64,000 nt of DNA from Nymphaea colorata (Eukaryota > Streptophyta > Magnoliopsida > Nymphaeales > Nymphaeaceae): assembly GCF_008831285.2 (NCBI RefSeq), contig NC_045138.2, positions 16,215,934-16,279,933 on the forward strand. Reading direction: 5' to 3'. Of the stretch, positions 54,890 through 64,000 are shown one piece after another. The position numbers and the translations under genes were made by a program. The notes beneath the pieces were generated by a model that saw only the letters and a list, made by a program, of their open reading frames with translations, was not told the origin of the DNA and did not search any database. Numbering within the stretch: the stretch's first letter is position 1; each line of letters opens with the position of its first letter.

Positions 54890-57800
54890 TCATTTGTTCC
54901 TTTCGTAACAGTCCACAAATAACTTGCGAGCTCTCATGACATCTTCAGGAATTTGCTGATATTGAAAGCATTCATCCATGTCTTTTTCTAGTACCATGAT
55001 GATCCCCTGAAGCTGAGATAGCTCTAAGGACGGGCCAATAAGCTTGAAAAGCAACAAGAGGAAGAAAAATAGAAAGGAAACTAGCAAATGACGAAGATAG
55101 TTTTGTCCGGAATGACGGACGCAAATAATGAGCTCAGTAGGCTTTCTGGAATCAAGCAAACGAATGTTGGAGACACAACTGCCAAGAACAGCTCTGCTCA
55201 TATAACTTGGGTGAAAGACTCAAATTGAAGTCAATAGTTCAACATCCAGGGGGCATCTCTTAAGGTCAGGATGAACCCAGCTTGCCTATAAAAAAAAGGC
55301 ACCTGGAGCATAATTGATCTCGACAACAATTCCGTATCTCTATTAAAAGTTAGCCAAGCTTGGGCCATTCTACTTTTTTTTTTTTTTCATAACTTCTATT
55401 GGTGCAATGTTTTTCATTAGGGACATAAACATATAACAGAGTTCTTACCCATGTCCAAACCTGAGACCAACCACATTGTTTTAGTATTTATATCAATCTA
55501 GGACACTCAAATCTCTAAGATCATGTAACATAGAATTGATATCATATCACTCTCCGACTGAAAGCAATGAATCATATATTGGCCTTGCTAGTGGTAACCA
55601 GGGTGAGTATATTGGGAACCAAATGAAAGGATGTCATGGATGGGTAACTTCGTAAGGTGGAATAGGTGACAACCTGATCCTGTCATACCATACGATTAGG
55701 TCAGGGTCAACTATAAATCTGATCTCGCTCAAACAATTTCGTTTTTTGCTTGTGAATTTAATTTTTTGATTGATTTTGACCAATGCTGTACGACCACTAT
55801 GGTTCCATTTCTTTACTGGATCTAGCACTGGAATTAAGTCCTCAATTTGGATTCAGCATGACTCGAATTCTATCTGACCCATTTGATTCTATTCTCAGCA
55901 TAGCTCTTGGAAATATGAACATGAGGAGAAAATAAAAAAATATGAGCAACATAAAAGGATACTATTGCCGTTTTTGCAGTTGAATTCTTCTTTCGGGTCT
56001 CTGCATCTTCTAGGTGATTCTCAACTGCTTCTGCAATAAGCACAGACCTTTCTGCCAAAAGAGAGGCATATTGTCTTAAACTCGGAGGATTCATCAATTC
56101 TGAAACTCTGATCAACAGTCTGGCAAATAAACTCCAGAAAGCACTGGAAGCCTCATAATCATCCGAAACAAGTGGCAAAATGTCCAGTAGGCCGTGAAGA
56201 AACGCGAAGTCTGCATGGATTAGCATGTTATATTTCTTTTGGGTTTTCATCTAAAAAATGTCTGCAGCAACCAAAATCATGTCACCTTTCGAAATCTCTT
56301 CAGCAAGATTTGGTTCATCTGATATGAGATTAGCAAGTAACACGGTAGCTGTGACGCAAGAACTGCCAATCTGCATCATAGAGTGTTTAAGAGGCAAGAA
56401 CACTCAAAACCATCAGTAGATCATTTGTAGTTTGTTTTTATTGAAGTTTAGTATTCATTTTATTAATGGATGGGACGCTTTGTGACATAATAATATCCTC
56501 CTCTGTCAACGCTAGCACTGAAATCAATGCCTGTCGTGTCAAACCTGATTGATATCACTGGGAAGAAAATCTCAAAATGTCCAACTATTCTGTTTTTAAA
56601 ACTTCTACAGTATGCACTAACTCATCCTGGTTATTAGAAAAGATAACAAGATGAATTGTCACATCTATTATAAAATTCAAGATACAGAAAGGAAGGCGTA
56701 TAGTGGAAGCCTAAATATGTCCTGCTTCACAGCTCTTGAAAGGTTTGTTCCTCGTGGCCAGAATAGATTCAAAATGGAGGTAAGGGTTGCTTGCCTAGGG
56801 GACCATTTGGACCAGAAGATAGTTATAGGCCATGTGCTGGCTAAAAGATAGATTGAGCCTCAAAAGTTTTCATCTGGAATTTAAGTTTTTAACAGATAGT
56901 ATATAAAAAAAACAGACTATTTTGCATAATCTATAATCAATTTATTCATTTAAACCAATAATCAGCATATGAAGATTTATGCAAGTGAACAAACACATTG
57001 CTTTACATGGTACGTACCTCATCCTTATCACAATGCTTCACCACGGCACATGCATACAGAAAAATTTTCTTGTTTGAGAAAAGGACTGCTGAATACACGT
57101 CCATAAGTGAAAGCACTTCACATACTTGAAGAATCATATCAAGAATGTTATCCCTGCAAAAGCAAAATTTACCATTTTGCTTTTTCAATTAGCATACATA
57201 TTTGGCTAGCTTTAAGTTCAACAGTGTGAAGTGAACACCCAGAATTTCTATGAAATTGTTCATCATGTCAACAGGCAATGCATGTTACAGATCAAGGCTT
57301 GTAACAAATGGACTCAACACAAACATCTGACAAACATGACAGACTCATAAAGAGCAGCAGACAGGACATGCATGTAGGCATAAATAATGTGGTACAATCT
57401 TGAGCCAAGATGTAATGTACATTTTCCTTACCCCAACACACACACACATGGAAAGAGATAAAAGATATTTGTTCATTATTAGCTGTTGATAACTAATGAT
57501 ATCTTGGAAATGTCTTAAACTTCTAGCCTATGATTGACAGTTAATAACTTCAAATACAGAGGTTTTTCCAAAATGCAGCATTTTGTTTTTGTCTGTGTTT
57601 TTCCTCTTTGTGTAATGTATCTACAAGTGTATGGAGGGAGAGGGAGAGAGAGTCTGTAGGTACAGATTGTTTGATCTATCCGATCCAATGGTTGGGATGA
57701 CACTGTTATTATGAAATCTTATATGCTGCTTGCTAATGTGGTACTCCTGAAATAATTACAAAACAAACCTCATTAAGTACAATTAATGAAAGCAATCTTT

Positions 57801-59183
57801 TAATGGAAAGTGGAGTTTTGAACGATTAAGTAACAGAACTATGAGAAAACACCACAAACTAGTTTATTACTGCTTTAAGCCATTTAGTGCATCTGCCACC
57901 TCCTGGAGTAAGAACAAGAAAAGAGGCTGAACTATCAAGAAAACATTTGTTAGTAAACCTTTAAGCAGTGGAGTCGCTGCAGAAATTTTAAGAAAGATAG
58001 AAGCAAAACTTGGACTTATACGAATACATGGAAAGTAGAAAAAACTGAAATGTAATTTGTAGGAAATCCATTACGCCTTTAACATACCTATCACAGGCAT
58101 TCCCACTGGCCATCTGCCTAATCTCACTTTCCAAGAGATCAACCAAGAGACTTGGCAAACCTAAATGCATTAGAGATGGAAGAAGAAGATCTGCAACTGG
58201 TTGACTGTCGACCATCGACAAAAGCAACTCAATGCTCTGCACAAGGATGACCATGGTGACATTATTTTAAAATGCAGCCATCCAATTTGATAAATATCGA
58301 AGAGAACAAGGAATAAATACTATCACCATTCTGCACGACACATAGTACAGAACAAATGTCGTAAACTAAGTTCAGGACCATGGATTCATGTGGTAAACAG
58401 CTATTGTGAAAGTTACATAACATATAAACAGTGTGATGTATGGCCATCTTCATTTCATATCCTTCAAAATGTGAGTTCCTCTTTTCATGGCTCCATTTCC
58501 GAAAACAACAAAATCACAGTAAATATGGATAACTATGAGTCTACGATATTCCATAATGTTGAAAAATAAGCATCTTTCTACATATATCTGGTAAATTTCA
58601 AGTAAATACATCTATACCTATATAGAGTAAATGGACTAAGGAATGACATTAGAAAAAATGTCCATCATCCAATGTGTGAGTTTTGATGGACGAGATGAAT
58701 GGGAGGTGGAAAAAGGTATGGACGTTCAAAGTTGTAGCACTGCCAAACTGCCTATACCTTTTCTCATCTTTCACTCATGAGATGGAAGCAGTTTGGGCAT
58801 GTCACAAATTTGAACACCCATATATTTTCTCGCTTTTCACATTTGACATCTCATTAATCATATCTCACATGATGGATGATGAACAGTAACCCATAAAGCC
58901 CATTCCTTTCTGTAGCAAATATATTTTATAGTTCACAAAATATGTGAACGTCAGGGATATGTAGACATGTAAAGTGGAATATGTGAATTTGATTGAAGGT
59001 TCACGATGTGTCACATGTAAAGTTACTATTTCATAAAGGCATATGACAAAATACAAATAATACTTCGACTGTCAAAAAAAAAACTTTACGAGTGGCATCT
59101 CATAAACCATCAAATGAAGCTGATCAAACCAGTTCAAAGATCAGTCTACATAGTGATAGTTCTCATATAGTCATATTTATAGC

Positions 59184-59216
<33 letters not shown>

Positions 59217-60118
59217 CTGTGTGTGTGTGTGTGTGTGTGTGGGATTTTATGTATTTTTTATCTGTCTTAATGTTTCGTCATTTTTTACCTTTGACCAAGG
59301 CTGTAGTAGTCATTGACTACCCTCTCAATAGCCAATGGACATGTCCCAATCGCTGGCTGAGCCAGCCATTGTGCATAAATCGAGGGATGAACCACTTATC
59401 AACCTCTTGGAGGGCCGTCGTGCATGTGTCAAAAAGCCTTTATCTCTTGGAGGGCCTTGTGTTATGGCTTGTTGAGTGATACTTGGCATTCACATCTTGC
59501 ATTACTTCCCATCTCTATCAGGTCATGGTGAAGGGTAATGTTTGCAACAACTGCCAAAGAGTGTGACTGTAGAGCCAAAGAAATGTACTTTCAGTTTACA
59601 TAGTTTTCTACAGATTCCAGATTTGATGCCTGCTTTCAAATGGACCAATTGCTTGCTCAAATTTACCCCTTTGACGTCAATTATATACCTCAGAATTCAA
59701 AATAAATACACTTTTTATTGCATATCTGATGGGAAAAGCCATAGCAATTAGCAAACTTTATAGTGCAATACATCCATAAGTTCCATATGATAAAATTTGT
59801 GCTGCGAGTACCAGACATAGTTTTAATGAAATTAATAATTCAAGAATTGAAGGTGACGTTTGGAAAGATCATAAACCCTTCTGTATCCCCAATTGATGTA
59901 GCCTTAGCCCTTAGAAGCTGCAGCTGTTGATTCAAGAATTGAATAAAAACTGAGCATTCTGGTTTCCTATTGGGTGACAATTACTCCTTATAGGATCCAG
60001 AGTCCAGACTACCAAGAATGTAAGAAAAATAAATAGCCACACTGTTCAAATTTTAAATGCCTGGATAACCATCCAGGTTTACTGAAGTGACTAATTCCAG
60101 CCATATCATACATACGTG

Positions 60119-60178
<60 letters not shown>

Positions 60179-63100
60179 CCCCCAATTGGATTCACTCACA
60201 GTTGTTGCCTTGTTGGTGACCCATCATCTGAGCAAGCAGCACCCACACCGGCAGATAAGGGCATGGAACCACCAGCATTAGTGGTGATGGTGGTGGTTCT
60301 AGAAGAATAGTAAGCATAGGCATCATGCATCATGGCGGAGGCTTTAGAAACAAAGGCATTGGCATCTGAATCAGCATACCAGTAGCAGTTGACCCAGTGC
60401 CAGGCGATTCATATCCACCATCCCCTTGTGTCTTGCATATCGAGATCAGGGCCTACCCACAGGAGAGGAGGTAACAAAGGCATAGGTTGGATCAATGTGA
60501 GACCGTAATATGTTCTAACATGTGTAGCATCCGTTCAAAAGGCAGCTATATATATATATATACTATTTTTCCAGTAATTCACACATAAGTTGCTGAACTG
60601 AGAAAGACAATGGTTACCAAGTATTACTAATTCATACACAAGCTACATGATATTGCTAATAAAATTTGAACTTGGATGGCCAAAGTTGTGGACATCAAAG
60701 TGAAGTCAGAAAGGAGACTCTACCATCCTTGCTTTCCTGTATTTATAGCATTACAGTGTTCATAATGTAGATAATTTGATGTTGGAGTGTGAAACGTGAT
60801 GCACATAACTGTAACTAAGGAGAAATATTACAGTTATATCTAGGAATGGGAATGCAACAGCAACAAAGACAAATAGGCAAAGAATATTTGCAAGAGATTG
60901 CATGTATATAATTACCTTCTCAAGTAGCTTCTGGTTAAGTGTGTTACCAGTGACAGATAAAATCTGTTCCAACACATTTACAGGTTCCAACATTTTCGCC
61001 CAACTAATGGCATCACTACTTTGAAGAGCACTAGTAAACAACCTGCATCAAAACCTTTTTCCGTAAGCATCTAATTTTTTCCCTGCACAATCACTAAATA
61101 TGAAATCAAAGCAGACTCGAATAAGAGAACCATGAACTCGGAAAATAATTTGCCAAACCACTTGTATGACAATCATGAAGCTAATTGTTCAGCATTAAAC
61201 ATAAGAGCACTTTAATAGGAAACTGGAGAATATTTTTCTGTGAACGTATTAAAAAGATCTCATAACACAAGGCGGATCTTACAAGAGCCACTGCAAGTTT
61301 CTTACCTGAATGCTTCATAAAGGCATGGGGAATCAATTGTGAATAACTGTTCAGTAACTGCATCTGTTAACCCTTTCTTAGATAGCATAACATTTCTTGG
61401 AACTCCATGGCAAGCTAAGTTAGCTAGGATTCCCAAGCAAATTTCCTGCAAAAGTATTCTGGTGAATAAATGCATCCCCACCAGCTATATCGAACTTCAA
61501 AAATGACCTGGCAATTGCATTTATGCTTATGTTAACGTTTTACTTAACAATGTCCCTTGTTTAATTGACAACAAAAGCTGTATGTCAACATGCAACCACA
61601 GAAGCCCCTTAAGACCTGAGACAGGTAGGATTCAAATACTTAAAGATAAGGCACTAGAGCATATCAATTTCTTATATTATAAATATATAATTTCACTGTA
61701 TGTGCTGAGAAGCTACTTAACTCAATTTGCTGTAGCCTGCAAACTTAAAACAGGAAACTCAAATAAGCTAGAAAAGCAAAGAGAGAAAAACTATGTTTCC
61801 CTTGAAAAGAATTAGTATGAAGGAAAGAAAGAAAATTTTGCAAGGGATTAAAAAGTAAAATGCAAAAAAAAAAAAACTCCATTTGGTGCAAATAAAAGCT
61901 TACCGTCTTTCTAACTGATGTTGAAACAGAAAGATTTCCCAGAATTACATCCAATAAAAAGTTTTGCACCTGTAAAATGCAAAAGGAACCCTAGCATGAA
62001 GCAGTAGAATTCAAATTTACAAAAAAAGATAAAAAAAAATTACATTTCTGCGTTTTTTCCATTTTTTGTAGTCAGGTATATAACACAATATGAGACCTCA
62101 TACAAGAAAATATCTAATAATATTAAGTTCCGAATTACAGAGACGAATTTTGTTTACGAATTTTATTTATTCTATAAAGTAAACAGAGTTTCTTCAGATC
62201 CAAACTGCAGGATTTCAGCAAATAGAGTAGCAAGTTCTCTGATTTGACAAATTGAAAAAGCCCTTCCGTAACTTGAAGAGGGGAATTTGATGCTAAGTTT
62301 CTGGAGAAGAATACTTGCTGTTTGCCATTGAAGAATCTATACATTCAATGAACTATAATACTCATGTATAATGGTTATTAAGAATATAGATTCACCTGGG
62401 CCAAAAGTTGACAACCCAAAAAAAATAATTGGGAGAACAGCCTGCAATGATGATGACAAAGGCAATTCATGATCCTGTGGTTCTACTCCATATGTAGGAA
62501 ATCATGTCATTCTTGTTTCTAACAGTCATGCATAGCTTCAATATGATGTTTCCATAACTATGTCCTAAAATGGACTCTATAATATTGTCAAAGGCTAAAG
62601 AATAAGTGAACGAAACAGAAACTCTCTAAGAGAAGATAATCAATAACCTATTAGAAGAAGAAAAGATGCCAACAGGATTCAGCGTATATGACATTGGCTA
62701 TATGAGAGATGGACAAACAACAAATAACCAACTGAATCTCTAGAAGCTGCACAGCTTGTATGGACACAAATGGATAACTAATTTTTCATTGGAAACAGCC
62801 ACTCTCAGCTCACTGACAATATTAATTTGCAATTTTGGAAAAAGAATATGAACAGAAATTAGCCAAGGGATTCAATAAGTAAACCAACATGACAAAATGC
62901 TAATACCATGAGTTCTGCATGAGATTTGTCCGTAGATAGATCCCATAACATGCAAGCAGACTCCTCCCAAAGGTCCCCCTTTGGCCATGCAATCGAATCT
63001 CTGGCACAATCAAGGTGCCCTTCATCTTGTTCAAACTCGCTCATAGTAACATCATCTGGAGCACCATCTCCTCTACCGGGTCGATAAATTTCATTTTCAA

Positions 63101-63350
63101 TATGTTCATTGCTTGCTGGTTGGAAGGAAAGTTCATTCTTGTGATTGAATGACTCACTTGTGTAATCTGAATCACTAAGCCCAGAAACACTAGTTGTATT
63201 GCACGTAGGATGTGAATGGGACTCCTCAACAGAATTCTCGACAGTTGATGATCTTTTTGAATTTTCATCACACTGGCTTGAACAAGGTAGAAGTTGTCGA
63301 ATGAGATGAATTATATAACTGGGATCAATGGTACTCGTGCTATCAACTAT
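54890..63350 (-). CDS. plant SAAL1 homologue (armadillo-like), 5' partial
   Basis: Nine exons on the minus strand: 63350-62907, 61969-61904, 61445-61306, 61042-60916, 58236-58088, 57153-57018, 56370-56286, 56210-55963 and 55012-54890; 505 residues, all GT-AG and phase-consistent. Blocks typical of SAAL1-like proteins are STIDPSYIIHLIRQLLP, WEESACMLWDLSTDKSHAEL, EICLGILANLACHGVP, LLPSLMHLGLPSLLVDLLES, FLHGLLDILPLVSDDYEASS and a C-terminal MVLEKDMDECFQ. Animal SAAL1 is an armadillo-fold protein implicated in cell proliferation and inflammation; its molecular role in plants is unknown. Exon 2 here (63350-62907) carries a Ser/Asn-rich insert (HSHPTCNTTSVSGLSDSDYT) followed by an acidic stretch. 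The first exon was not found in 63351-64000 and is probably beyond the window; the frame alternatively extends to an ATG at 63500, judged intronic. Intron 4 (60915-58237) holds the AT and GT microsatellites. Confidence 0.8.
59188..59241. repeat. compound (AT)n(GT)n microsatellite in SAAL1 intron
   Basis: About 14 AT units followed by about 12 GT units in intron 4 of the SAAL1 homologue. Confidence 0.95.
60122..60176. repeat. (TA)n microsatellite in SAAL1 intron
   Basis: About 27 TA units in the same 2.7 kb intron as the compound microsatellite at 59188; an additional short TA tract lies at 60547-60561. Confidence 0.95.
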
Positions 63351-64000
63351 CTGCAAAGCATAAGAAAGATTCGCCGACCTTTCATATATCAGAAAGTCAG
63401 AAATTACTGCGACTTGATAGGTCACAGCTACCATGGTATAGCTATTGTTTTCTAGGAATGCAATTAATTGACAATCTAAAACATGGAATGGCTCATACAT
63501 TTACAGCGAAAGAAATCATTCAATCATCCAATGCATAAAAACCTCAGTGGTTTGAGCCTTTTAAGCAAACCAAAATGCGGAAGCTAAGGAAACGCAACGT
63601 TAACGGTACGGGTGAAAAAGGGATGAGAAGAACGCAAACGGACATGATCTCCACGGAACAGAAAGCAAGTGACTTATCCCCTAAATAATACACTACCATC
63701 TCAAGAATACTTCAAGCAAGTTACTAATGCAACGTGGTAGTCGACCTTCCCAAGATATTGATACGGGGAAGCAAAAGGAGCATATTTGAGCAACAGAGCA
63801 ACACAAATAATGGTCCGATTCTACCCGAAGCATGAGCAAACCTATTAGGAATCAAACATATCGAGGCCATATTATTCGTGTCAAGTTCTATGCTGCACTA
63901 CAGTAGTAGAAGGAAGAAGATTGCAGCATTGTGGAGAGGGAATAGTAAAGAAGTTAACATATTCATGAGAGATACTTCAATTTCAGGCGACAACTCGCTG
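63351..64000. other. 5' flank or first intron of the SAAL1 homologue
   Basis: Directly upstream of the acceptor CTTTGCAG at 63351. No exon that would supply the family's N-terminus was recognised before the window ends, so this is probably intron 1. Confidence 0.5.

Noticed and set aside
63351-63500. In-frame ATG at 63500 as the start of the SAAL1 homologue
   Set aside because: The 50 residues before the acceptor CTTTGCAG do not look like the family. The conserved part starts at the exon boundary, so this is more likely intron.
1-64000. CRISPR arrays, prokaryotic operons, viral or toxin genes
   Set aside because: None was seen. The repeats present are microsatellites, short tandem duplications and small inverted-repeat elements of plant type.

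Overview
The window is nuclear DNA of a flowering plant. Most genes have GT-AG introns, intergenic DNA is AT-rich with long (AT)n, (CT)n and (GT)n tracts, and the recognisable proteins are plant families: an LRR receptor kinase, DUF1262, DUF538, LEA, ILP1 and two PLS-class pentatricopeptide (PPR) proteins. The species cannot be fixed from sequence alone. No tRNA, rRNA, CRISPR array, intact transposon or viral insertion was recognised.

Layout. (1) 1-478, minus: 5' end of an At5g62710-like LRR receptor kinase running off the left edge. (2) 2.97-15.7 kb, minus: a DUF1262 cluster. Two paralogue types A and B lie side by side (A1 2972-4453, B1 6501-8136). The block was duplicated in tandem, giving A2 (broken, about 10649-11716) and B2 (intact, 12902-14532). 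(3) 16.5-20.8 kb, minus: a two-exon RRM protein resembling At1g27050, with a 3.7 kb intron holding a MITE-like element. (4) 23.1-28.1 kb, minus: six-exon ILP1 (GCFC/PAXBP1 family), head to head with (5) an intronless At1g32415-like PPR gene at 29.2-31.3 kb, plus. (6) 31.3-38 kb: gene-poor repeats and a 113-bp copy of the PPR gene's 5' end. (7) 37985-38734, plus: an intronless Ser-rich protein with a PFxWExxPGxPR motif. (8) 43975-44502, minus: a secreted DUF538 protein. (9) 48.3-49.6 kb, plus: a three-exon LEA protein with an ABRE in its promoter. (10) 51.3-54.0 kb, plus: an intronless EMB175-like (At5g03800) PPR-DYW protein. (11) 54.9-63.35 kb, minus: nine exons of a plant SAAL1 homologue whose first exon was not found.

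The genes are ordinary independent nuclear loci with no shared pathway. Several are organelle or nuclear gene-expression factors (two PPRs, ILP1, the RRM protein).

The most informative part is the DUF1262 cluster. The sequence lets one read its history: a tandem duplication whose join lies inside the last exon of A2, followed by two deletions between short direct repeats that removed the A2 start codon and splice donor. The second notable point is the EMB175-like protein: its DYW deaminase-like domain lacks the catalytic glutamate and ends DCW, not DYW. No undescribed multi-gene system was found.
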